A stretch of DNA of 5,690 bases from Bacteroidota bacterium (GTDB taxonomy: Bacteria; Bacteroidota; Rhodothermia; Balneolales; Balneolaceae): contig JAGXIS010000092.1 in NCBI GenBank assembly GCA_024635465.1, forward strand, positions 1-5,690. The letters run 5' to 3'. The notes below the pieces were generated by a model. It ran no database searches and was not told the origin of the DNA. It saw only the letters and a program-made list of their open reading frames with translations. Numbering within the stretch: position 1 is the stretch's first letter; each line of letters begins with the position of its first letter. Shown here piece by piece: positions 1 to 5,225 of this stretch. The translations under genes were made by a program, and so were the position numbers.

Positions 1-55
1 CATGATACTTGATTGTATGGAAATCAAAACCACATGGCACCCTATAGGTTTATAA
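1..55 (+). CDS. Possible C-terminal tail of an upstream gene, cut by the window edge
   Basis: The second forward frame is open from the left edge to a TAA at 53-55 and would end in the residues KTTWHPIGL. The stop lies only 7 bases before the start of the SPOR lipoprotein, a spacing typical of genes in one operon. The other two forward frames hit stops at 3-5 and 10-12, so this is the only forward frame that could carry a gene tail. I do not recognise the protein, and about 17 codons are too few to prove coding. A divergent − strand gene starting left of here is equally possible, since CAT triplets occur at 1-3 and 33-35. Confidence 0.25.
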   Translation, partial: MILDCMEIKTTWHPIGL

Positions 56-62
56 AGTCATC

Positions 63-638
63 ATGAACAGCAGCAAATTAGTTTTATTACTCTTTTTATT
101 CATTGTCATTAATTCCTGTTCAACGACAAGAAGCGTAACAGATACACCGGATGATGATTTATATGGAATGGATGATGATGAAATCGAAGAGATTCTAAGG
201 GATGAACTCAGTGAGGAAGAGTATCTGCTTTTTCAAAACAGAAGTTATCTTTCCGATCGTTTTTCGACATTGGAACACGATATGCCCGAAACCTATTTAA
301 AAGAAGTTATTCAAGAAGAGAGAGTTATTAATGAATCAGAAGGATTTCGTATTCAGATATTATCGACAAGAAATGTAGCACAGGCAGATTCAGTAAGAGA
401 TAATTTCAGAAGATGGAGTTCTCAATTATCAGATGATGAGAGTGTACAAACTTATATCTTTTTCAGACAACCGTTTTATAGAGTCCGGGTTGGTGATTTT
501 AGCGACCGTTCAAAAGCGATTGAGTTTTCACAATTGGTAAAGTCGTATTACCCGGAAGCCTGGGTTGTTCACGATCGTATTGAACCTGAAAATGTTTTAT
601 CTGACTCTACACTTAATAAAATCATCCGCCCGGAATAG
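63..638 (+). CDS. SPOR-domain lipoprotein
   Basis: This 191-residue protein is a probable outer-envelope lipoprotein. Residues 5-16 form a hydrophobic signal core after Lys5, followed by a lipobox-like INSC with the acceptor Cys19; Asn at −2 is not the commonest residue there. Residues 28-53 are strongly acidic (DDD, DDDEIEE, EEE), giving a linker or low-complexity region. Residues about 94-173 match a SPOR domain, starting GFRIQILST and including the second-half motif FYRVRVGDFSDRSKA, with the usual alternation of strands and helices. SPOR domains are known to bind peptidoglycan glycan strands stripped of stem peptides, often at division sites, so a role in cell-wall binding is inferred; no cell-division gene is visible next to it. 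The last 18 residues are a short tail. No Shine-Dalgarno sequence precedes the start, but the signal peptide begins right at this ATG, which supports the choice. The gene converges on ychF. Confidence 0.85.
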   Translation: MNSSKLVLLLFLFIVINSCSTTRSVTDTPDDDLYGMDDDEIEEILRDELSEEEYLLFQNRSYLSDRFSTLEHDMPETYLKEVIQEERVINESEGFRIQILSTRNVAQADSVRDNFRRWSSQLSDDESVQTYIFFRQPFYRVRVGDFSDRSKAIEFSQLVKSYYPEAWVVHDRIEPENVLSDSTLNKIIRPE

Positions 639-750
639 AATACTGATTCTTTTTATGGTTTATAAGCTCCTTAAGAGAGTTTGAGAAGTAATAATAATAG
701 TTTTCAGTTCTCAGTCGTCAGATTAAGCTAGCTGAAAGATGTCGGCTGAT
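639..750. other. Convergent intergenic region with weak hairpins and a heptamer repeat
   Basis: This gap separates the 3' ends of the SPOR lipoprotein gene and ychF, so transcription from both sides should end here. A 5-bp hairpin AGAAT-ACTG-ATTCT (637-650) overlaps the lipoprotein stop codon and is followed by TTTT; it is a weak candidate terminator for the + strand. A second interrupted stem pairs 712-721 with 732-735 and 743-748, with a 7-base bulge on the 3' side; one pair is a G·U wobble in + strand RNA. Neither is a textbook terminator. The region 701-721 is a three-unit heptamer repeat, listed separately. Confidence 0.35.
701..721. repeat. Short heptamer tandem repeat, consensus TnnTCAG
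   Basis: Three consecutive 7-base units read TTTTCAG, TTCTCAG and TCGTCAG on the + strand; read from the other strand they are CTGACGA, CTGAGAA and CTGAAAA. Four of the seven positions (T....TCAG pattern) are constant. The repeat lies between two convergent genes, outside any coding region. Heptamer repeats of this kind are known from intergenic DNA of several bacteria, for example the STRR repeats of cyanobacteria. Three units are few, so chance cannot be excluded. Confidence 0.5.
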
Positions 751-1845
751 TTAAACATTAAATCGAAAGAGCATTACGTCTCCATCTTTGACCGTATACT
801 CCTTTCCTTCCTGTCTCATTTTACCCGCTTCTTTTGCAGCTTTTTCACTTTTAAGTTCTTCGTAATCCTTAAAGGCAATCGTTTCAGCCCTGATAAATCC
901 TCTTTCAAAATCAGTATGAATGACACCTGCCGCTTGAGGTGCTTTTGTACCCTCTTTAATTGTCCATGCCCGTACTTCTTTGGGTCCGGCTGTAAAGTAG
1001 GTGATCAATCCCAAATTTTCGTAGGCAGCCCGAATCAAACGATCTAAACCTGAACTGCTAACTCCTAACTCTTCGAGGAACATTTCTTTTTCTTCAGTTT
1101 GCAATTCTGCAATTTCCGCTTCTATTTTAGCACAAAAACTTACCAGGTTGTCACTATGGCGATCTGCAATTTCCTGAACAATTTCAACATATTTATTGCC
1201 ATCATTGATTTCATCTTCACCGACATTGCATGCATAAAGAACCGGTTTGTCTGAAAGTAGAAAAAGGTCTTTGTATACTAATTTTTCGTCAGGATCAACA
1301 CCCAGAGTACGTGCCGTTTGGCCATTTTCGAGATGTTCCAGTAATCTTTGAATGACTTCAACCTGAGCGGCAATTTTCTTATCACCTGTTTTAGCCTGTT
1401 TCCTTAAATTATCAATCTTCTTTTCAATACCCTCAAGGTCTTTTAGAATAAGTTCGTCTTCAATGATTCTTATATCTCTTTCCGGGTCCACGGATCCCTC
1501 TACATGAATAATATCATCATCATCAAAACAGCGGACAACATGAACAATCAGATCCACTTCACGAATGTGAGACAAAAAAGCATTTCCTTTACCTTTTCCT
1601 TCAGAAGCACCTTTAACTAGACCTGCAATGTCTACAAATTCGATTGTAGCAGGCATGATCTGTTTTGGGTCGACCAGTTTGGAAAGGATATCAAGCCTTT
1701 GGTCCGGTACTTGCACAATTCCGACATTGGGATCGATGGTGCAAAAGGGGAAGTTGGCAGATTCAGCTCCGGCATTACTCAAGGCATTAAAAAGTGTTGA
1801 TTTTCCTACATTTGGCAGGCCAACTATTCCACATTTTAAACTCAT
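751..1845 (-). CDS. ychF: Redox-regulated ribosome-associated ATPase YchF (Obg family, OLA1-like)
   Basis: This is a complete 364-residue YchF, almost the same length as the E. coli protein. The G1/Walker A motif GLPNVGKST is at residues 9-17, the segment NFPFCTIDPNVG at 31-42, and the G3 motif DIAGL at 72-76. The usual G4 motif NKxD is replaced by NVGE (207-210), the change known to make YchF/OLA1 proteins prefer ATP over GTP. Residues about 125-175 are charged and helical, fitting the coiled-coil insertion. Residues about 281-364 form the C-terminal TGS domain, starting ITYFTAGPKEVRAW. Cys35 in FPFC lies at the position linked to redox sensitivity in E. coli YchF. The family is cytoplasmic, binds ribosomes and is linked to stress responses and translation; its exact role is unsettled. 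The gene lies 69 bases downstream of the phosphatase gene on the same strand, so it may be read with nusB and the phosphatase or from its own promoter. Confidence 0.97.
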   Translation of the reverse strand: MSLKCGIVGLPNVGKSTLFNALSNAGAESANFPFCTIDPNVGIVQVPDQRLDILSKLVDPKQIMPATIEFVDIAGLVKGASEGKGKGNAFLSHIREVDLIVHVVRCFDDDDIIHVEGSVDPERDIRIIEDELILKDLEGIEKKIDNLRKQAKTGDKKIAAQVEVIQRLLEHLENGQTARTLGVDPDEKLVYKDLFLLSDKPVLYACNVGEDEINDGNKYVEIVQEIADRHSDNLVSFCAKIEAEIAELQTEEKEMFLEELGVSSSGLDRLIRAAYENLGLITYFTAGPKEVRAWTIKEGTKAPQAAGVIHTDFERGFIRAETIAFKDYEELKSEKAAKEAGKMRQEGKEYTVKDGDVMLFRFNV

Positions 1846-1880
1846 TTATATCTCTGTTTACAAGGTTAAGTCAATATAAT

Positions 1881-1923
1881 ATCACACAATGTTCTTCATA
1901 AATGATGAAGGGTATTATGTGAT
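1881..1923. repeat. Long imperfect inverted repeat (19-bp arms, 5-base loop)
   Basis: Arms 1881-1899 and 1905-1923 flank the loop AAATG. The outer blocks ATCACA/TGTGAT and inner blocks CTTCAT/ATGAAG pair perfectly, as does the AAT/ATT in between. In + strand RNA the remaining positions are three G·U wobbles (1891-1893 with 1911-1913) and one C·A mismatch (1887 with 1917). In − strand RNA the three become mismatches and the C·A position becomes G·U. The element covers the stop codon and last two sense codons of the phosphatase gene and about half of the gap to ychF. In the − direction it is not followed by a run of Us, so it is a poor intrinsic terminator there. An operator, an mRNA-stabilising 3' hairpin or an attenuating structure before ychF are all possible. 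Confidence 0.6.
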
Positions 1924-2586
1924 TTTATCTAATGATTTTTGTTCAATAAATTTTTCTTCGGGTAAAAGTACTGCGGTCAATTTTCCATAACCGATTTCAT
2001 TATAGACACACCCTGTATCTATTCCCAACATTTGCGGTTTACGAATCGGAAATGCCCTTGGAGTATGTCCGAATACCACTGTTTTTTCCCAGGAGGTATC
2101 AAGGGCATTCAGGTGCTCACGTCCCCATAAAAAATAGTCGTGTTTATCCGGTGACTCAATACTATCCTCAATGGTCATATTTGGTGGTGCTCCGGCATGA
2201 GAAAAAAAGTAATTCTCTGTATTTAAATAGAGTTCAGTTTTTCTAATAAAATTAAGATGTGCTTCCGGGATGTTTGATACTCTTAAATCAGTCCCATATG
2301 AGAATAAAGTTGATTCCCCCCCATTTATAAGCCAATGATCCATAGACCCGTGATCAATAGCATCAAGAAGCATCTGTTCGTGATTTCCTCTCAGGAATAT
2401 GCAGTCTCTTTCTGACTGAATTTCGATTAAAAAATCAATCACACCCTTTGAATTGGGACCTCTGTCTATGTAGTCACCAACAAAAATAAATTTAGCATCA
2501 GTAAAAGAAGCGATTGATTTCCATAATGCTTCAATAGATTTTAAGCAGCCGTGAATGTCACCAATCGCAATATACTGAAGCTTCAT
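1915..2586 (-). CDS. PPP-family serine/threonine phosphatase-like metallophosphoesterase
   Basis: This 223-residue cytoplasmic protein has the full set of calcineurin-like metallophosphatase motifs. GDIHG is at residues 9-13 (metal ligands Asp10, His12), GDYIDRG at 37-43 (Asp38, and Arg42 for phosphate binding), and GNHE at 67-70 (Asn68 bridging, His69). SHAG at 129-132 and GHTP at 173-176 supply the later metal-binding histidines His130 and His174. The GDxHG-GDxxDRG-GNHE signature and the size place it with bacterial PPP enzymes such as PrpA/PrpE and ApaH, which remove phosphate from proteins or cleave diadenosine tetraphosphate. The sequence alone does not show which substrate it uses. There is no signal peptide. 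Its ATG overlaps the nusB stop codon in an ATGA, which fixes the start and suggests coupled translation. Its 3' end runs into the inverted repeat at 1881-1923. Confidence 0.92.
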   Translation of the reverse strand: MKLQYIAIGDIHGCLKSIEALWKSIASFTDAKFIFVGDYIDRGPNSKGVIDFLIEIQSERDCIFLRGNHEQMLLDAIDHGSMDHWLINGGESTLFSYGTDLRVSNIPEAHLNFIRKTELYLNTENYFFSHAGAPPNMTIEDSIESPDKHDYFLWGREHLNALDTSWEKTVVFGHTPRAFPIRKPQMLGIDTGCVYNEIGYGKLTAVLLPEEKFIEQKSLDKIT

Positions 2587-3047
2587 TTTACACCTGTAGC
2601 TTCGATTAAGCCCCTCCCCTTTTTCTTAATCTTATCTTCACTGTTCAGTGTACTTAGAATGGCATCTAATATTCCGTTTACAAAATTGCCGCTTTTACGA
2701 GTAGAGTATTCTTTTGCTAATTCAATGGCTTCATTAATAGATACTTTTGTAGGTACGTCATCAAAAAATAGTAATTCTGAAATGGCCATTCTCAGAATAA
2801 GCTTATCAATTATGGCTAACCTACCTACATCCCAATTATTTATATGATCATCAATGAGTTGATCATGCTCAGATGCGTTGTCTACAGTAGTTAGTAACAG
2901 TTTCTCCGCAAACTTTACAGACTCTGTGTCATTGTTCAATGACACCTTTATAATCAATTTTGTAGCTTGTTGAGTACTGTTTTTTCCAACTTCTACAGCA
3001 TAGATTGATTTAAGTGCGGCTTCTCGTGCTTCTCTTCTGTTATGCAT
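2583..3047 (-). CDS. nusB: Transcription antitermination factor NusB
   Basis: NusB is an all-helical cytoplasmic protein that binds boxA RNA together with NusE (ribosomal protein S10) in antitermination complexes, mainly on rRNA operons. The 154-residue protein has the typical N-terminal start RREAREAALKSIYA (residues 4-17), with the basic face used in RNA binding. The conserved C-terminal half runs from NWDVGRLAIIDKLILRMAISEL (71-92) through VSINEAIELAKEYSTRKSGNFVNGILDAI (102-130). The length is near the 140-160 residues usual for the short form. The last 18 residues are a lysine-rich extension. The start codon lies at the head of the − strand block with a 107-base divergent spacer to the tRNA gene, so a nusB promoter should lie in 3048-3154; I found no clear one. 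The stop codon overlaps the next gene by 4 bases. Confidence 0.95.
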   Translation of the reverse strand: MHNRREAREAALKSIYAVEVGKNSTQQATKLIIKVSLNNDTESVKFAEKLLLTTVDNASEHDQLIDDHINNWDVGRLAIIDKLILRMAISELLFFDDVPTKVSINEAIELAKEYSTRKSGNFVNGILDAILSTLNSEDKIKKKGRGLIEATGVK

Positions 3048-3154
3048 AAAATTTTCTCGAATTTCAAAGAATATTAAAATACGAACCTTTAAACTTAGCT
3101 GAAAGAACTTTTCTATTGCGATTCACTTCCAACCATCACTATCTTAGGAATCTT
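3048..3154. other. Divergent promoter region between nusB and tRNA-Val
   Basis: This 107-base spacer lies between two genes that point away from each other, so it should carry promoters in both directions. The tRNA side has a plausible match, listed separately. On the nusB side (− strand) the AT-rich stretch just before the start contains TAAGTTTA, seven of eight positions of a Bacteroidota TAnnTTTG −7 box, but I see no TTG at the expected distance upstream. No operator-like repeat was noticed. Confidence 0.4.
3116..3147 (+). promoter_or_regulatory. Candidate Bacteroidota-type promoter for tRNA-Val
   Basis: TTG at 3116-3118 and TATCTTAG at 3140-3147 are separated by 21 bases. TATCTTAG matches seven of eight positions of the TAnnTTTG −7 consensus known from Bacteroides and Flavobacterium, and TTG fits the −33 element. 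The start of transcription would fall only a few bases before the mature tRNA 5' end at 3155, as is common for tRNA genes. This is a consensus match only. Confidence 0.35.
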
Positions 3155-3228
3155 GGGTTTATAGCTCAGTTGGTTAGAGCGCATCGTTGACATCGATGAG
3201 GTCGGCAGTTCGAATCTGCCTAAACCCA
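3155..3228 (+). tRNA. tRNA-Val (anticodon GAC)
   Basis: The 74-base gene folds into a complete cloverleaf. The acceptor stem GGGTTTA (3155-3161) pairs with TAAACCC (3221-3227). The D stem GCTC/GAGC is at 3164-3167 and 3177-3180, and the anticodon stem CATCG/CGATG at 3182-3186 and 3194-3198 encloses the loop TTGACAT. The anticodon GAC occupies 3189-3191 and reads the valine codons GUC and GUU. The variable loop is AGGTC, and the T arm GGCAG-TTCGAAT-CTGCC is at 3204-3220. The discriminator base A73 (3228) agrees with valine identity. The following bases are CT, so CCA is not encoded and must be added by the CCA-adding enzyme. No second tRNA follows. Confidence 0.96.
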
Positions 3229-3311
3229 CTTAAGAATATCTGACTGCCCAGAATTGGATAGTATATTTTCCTGTTTTATTCCATTCATATCACTTCTTTA
3301 ACGGTAACCAT

Positions 3312-3336
3312 GCATCAATAATTCTTGATGCTTTTA
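3312..3336 (+). terminator. Probable intrinsic terminator downstream of tRNA-Val
   Basis: A perfect 7-bp stem GCATCAA (3312-3318) and TTGATGC (3325-3331) encloses the 6-base loop TAATTC and is followed directly by TTTTATT. It lies 83 bases after the tRNA on the same strand and before the transporter gene, so it most likely ends the tRNA transcript. The stem has only three G-C pairs and the T run is interrupted after four bases. A second TGATGC at 3349-3354 could also pair with 3312-3317. Confidence 0.5.
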
Positions 3337-3400
3337 TTCTGTCACATCTGATGCAGTGCATTATTAAATACTTACCCCAATTGTTTATGTAAAAAACGAA

Positions 3401-3432
3401 CTCATGATGATAAAAATGAGAGATTTTTTTTT
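3401..3432 (+). terminator. Weak terminator-like hairpin with a nine-T run
   Basis: CTCAT (3401-3405) can pair with ATGAG (3416-3420) across a 10-base loop; after AGA comes an unbroken run of nine Ts (3424-3432). The stem is short, so this may be a backup terminator, a leader structure for the transporter mRNA, or chance in AT-rich DNA. It lies 60 bases before the transporter start. I saw no convincing promoter between it and the start. Confidence 0.25.
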
Positions 3433-3492
3433 GCTGATGTCTGATTTTAAATTATTATTAGCTGAAACAAAAAAATCAATTAAACGGATCTT

Positions 3493-4749
3493 ATGAAAAA
3501 TTTTGTCAAAGTCAGGTTAAGTGGTATGATGTTCCTCCAATTCTTTATTTGGGGTGCCTGGTATACTGCAATTGCGGTTTATATGACTAATGAAGGGATG
3601 GGTGATTTAACTCATTGGCCATACACAGTTGTACCATTAGGTGCCATATTTGCCCCATTTTTTGTAGGATTAGTAGCCGACAGATATTTCTCTACTGAAA
3701 AAGTATTAGGCACATTGCATTTCCTGGGTGGGATCTTCATGTTTCTTACACCTATGTTTGTAGACAATCCGGTGATGTTTATTTTGATGCTATTCTTTTT
3801 CAATCTCTGTTATATGCCAACCATTAGTTTGGCCAACACCTGTGCATTTCATCATATAGATGATCAAGAAAAAGAGTTCCCTTTAATTCGAGTCTTCGGA
3901 ACATTGGGATGGATTACATCAGGTCTTACTGTGAGTTTTGGACTTGTTTATTTTGTTTCCGATGGTTTGATTCCGGAGGCGACAGCACTTCCTCTTTATC
4001 TTACTTCAGCAGCTAGTTTTGCATTTGCAGCATTAACATTTACTCTTCCACATACTCCACCACCGGCTAAGGGTCAATCCGTGTCAATACGGAGTATTAT
4101 TGGTATAGATGCTCTCAAAGAGTTAGGTAATAAATCATTTTATTCCTTTATAGCGGCTTCCCTCCTACTTTGTATTCCATTGGCAGCATACTACAATTTT
4201 ACTCAGATCTATATGACTGATACAAATTTTCAGAATATAGCTGCGACTCAAACTATCGGGCAAGTATCAGAAGTACTTTTCATGGTCTTGATGCCACTAT
4301 TTTTTGTCAGATTAGGTGTGAAATGGATGTTGGGAGTGGGAATGTTAGCTTGGTTTCTGCGTTATGCGCTATTTGCTTTAGGTGCGACGGAGCCCACGGT
4401 TTGGATGATATTAACCGGAATTGCACTTCATGGTATCTGTTATGATTTCTTTTTTGTTACCGGACAGATTTATGTGGATATGAAAGCAAGTGATAAAATT
4501 CGGGGTCAGGCTCAGGGTTTAATTGTTCTGATCACTTATGGAGTGGGTATGTTGATAGGAGCCCAAATTGCAGGACAAGTTTACAATTTGTTTCTTGGTG
4601 AACAAGCAAATTTATCGCCGGAACAGTGGGTTCAATTTTGGTGGGTGCCTGCAATATTTTCGGTAGCCGTATTCCTCTTCTTCATTTTGACATTTAATGA
4701 CCGTGAAGTCGAAAAACAAGTTCTCGAGGAAGCGCCTAAAGTTCTGTAA
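3493..4749 (+). CDS. MFS transporter, nucleoside:H+ symporter (NupG-like) family
   Basis: This 418-residue inner-membrane protein has the hydrophobic pattern of a 12-helix major facilitator transporter and the same length as E. coli NupG. The N-terminal helix has the family hallmark FLQFFIWGAWYTA (14-26). The loop between helices 2 and 3 is a motif A variant, GLVADRYFSTEK (59-70). Also typical are IRVFGTLGWI (132-141), LHGICYDFFFVTGQIYVD (312-329) and QGLIVLITYGVGMLIGAQIAG (341-361). Residues about 187-215 form the central cytoplasmic loop. E. coli NupG and XapB import nucleosides with protons, but the many Bacteroidota and Planctomycetota members often sit beside sugar-degradation genes, and their substrates are mostly unproven. 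Here the downstream DUF1080-like gene favours a sugar or glycoside substrate, which is inference. The ATG chosen begins just before the first helix. A 134-base gap separates it from the next gene, so co-transcription is possible but not shown. Confidence 0.9.
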   Translation: MKNFVKVRLSGMMFLQFFIWGAWYTAIAVYMTNEGMGDLTHWPYTVVPLGAIFAPFFVGLVADRYFSTEKVLGTLHFLGGIFMFLTPMFVDNPVMFILMLFFFNLCYMPTISLANTCAFHHIDDQEKEFPLIRVFGTLGWITSGLTVSFGLVYFVSDGLIPEATALPLYLTSAASFAFAALTFTLPHTPPPAKGQSVSIRSIIGIDALKELGNKSFYSFIAASLLLCIPLAAYYNFTQIYMTDTNFQNIAATQTIGQVSEVLFMVLMPLFFVRLGVKWMLGVGMLAWFLRYALFALGATEPTVWMILTGIALHGICYDFFFVTGQIYVDMKASDKIRGQAQGLIVLITYGVGMLIGAQIAGQVYNLFLGEQANLSPEQWVQFWWVPAIFSVAVFLFFILTFNDREVEKQVLEEAPKVL

Positions 4750-4883
4750 GTTTTTAGACTTAATAAGGATGATCTGCTTTTTTTGGGGTTATCCCTTTAA
4801 GTTATATTTCAATTTTGAAATTCATACTCCTTTAAAACTATTTAGGTAATTTTTTTTGATTGGATCGCTAAAAATTAGATACT

Positions 4884-5093
4884 ATGGAATATTTTCTCCT
4901 TGAGAATTTCTCACTTTTCATACTGATAATCATAGTTCTTGCTTTATGGGATCTTATTTGGAGATTTCTTGCGATGTGGAAAGCTGCAAAAAGAGATCAG
5001 AAAGGATGGTTTATATGTCTGGGTATATTCAGTACTGCAGGTATTTTACCTATTATCTATTTGTTGATCTATAAAGATAAACCAGAATACTAA
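4884..5093 (+). CDS. Small two-helix membrane protein, DUF5652-like
   Basis: This 69-residue protein has two hydrophobic segments, about residues 8-30 and 43-63, joined by the basic loop WKAAKRDQKGW (32-42), and a short charged C-terminal tail, KDKPEY. By the positive-inside rule the loop should be cytoplasmic. The pattern ALWDLIWRFLAMWKAAKR followed by QKGWF and GILPIIYLL matches my memory of the DUF5652 family, small membrane proteins of unknown function found in diverse bacteria and archaea. There are no obvious catalytic residues. It lies between the transporter and the exported DUF1080-like gene on the same strand, 134 and 132 bases away, so it may have its own promoter and no link to either. 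The ATG has no Shine-Dalgarno sequence. Confidence 0.8.
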   Translation: MEYFLLENFSLFILIIIVLALWDLIWRFLAMWKAAKRDQKGWFICLGIFSTAGILPIIYLLIYKDKPEY

Positions 5094-5225
5094 TTAATTT
5101 CTCTCAAGTTAATTACATATACTTTTTCAACGTAGTTATATGAAAATGTATTATTTCTACTACTTGAAAGATATTTTACAACAGATAAATCATTAAATAA
5201 ATTATAACAAACATCTAATACAGTT

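Noticed and set aside
657..680. Similarity of GGTTTATAAGCTC to the 5' end of tRNA-Val, suggesting a tRNA fragment or attachment site
   Set aside because: Only about a dozen bases match, with an indel, and nothing after them resembles an anticodon or T arm; no integrase is present.
739..1047. Open + strand frame of 102 codons inside ychF
   Set aside because: It is antisense to the well-conserved C-terminal TGS half of ychF and its product is Cys/Phe-rich with no recognisable domain.
1628..1879. Open + strand frame of 83 codons opposite the start of ychF
   Set aside because: It is antisense to the YchF nucleotide-binding motifs and shows no independent protein signature.
2052..2246. Open + strand frame of 64 codons within the phosphatase gene
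   Set aside because: It is antisense to conserved metal-binding motifs (GHT, SHAG) and is explained by them.
2551..2847. Open + strand frame of 98 codons across the nusB/phosphatase junction
   Set aside because: It is antisense to conserved parts of both NusB and the phosphatase and resembles no family.
3229..3492. Possible riboswitch in the 264-base region before the NupG-like transporter
   Set aside because: I looked for a purine-riboswitch-like three-way junction and saw none; only the two simple hairpins listed are visible.
3612..3803. Open − strand frame of 63 codons within the transporter gene
   Set aside because: It is antisense to the conserved motif A region of the transporter and has no features of its own.
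4806..4821. AT-rich palindrome ATTTCAA-TT-TTGAAAT after the transporter gene
   Set aside because: The stem has a single G-C pair and no immediate T run, so it is too weak to call a terminator, and such palindromes are common in AT-rich spacers.
5091..5115. Inverted repeat TAATTAA/TTAATTA at the end of the DUF5652-like gene
   Set aside because: The stem is made of A-T pairs only, with an 11-base loop and no T run; chance is the simplest explanation.
5140..5196. Tiny open frame of 18 codons before the exported protein gene
   Set aside because: It is very short, lacks any domain or conserved pattern, and sits in an AT-rich spacer where such frames are expected.
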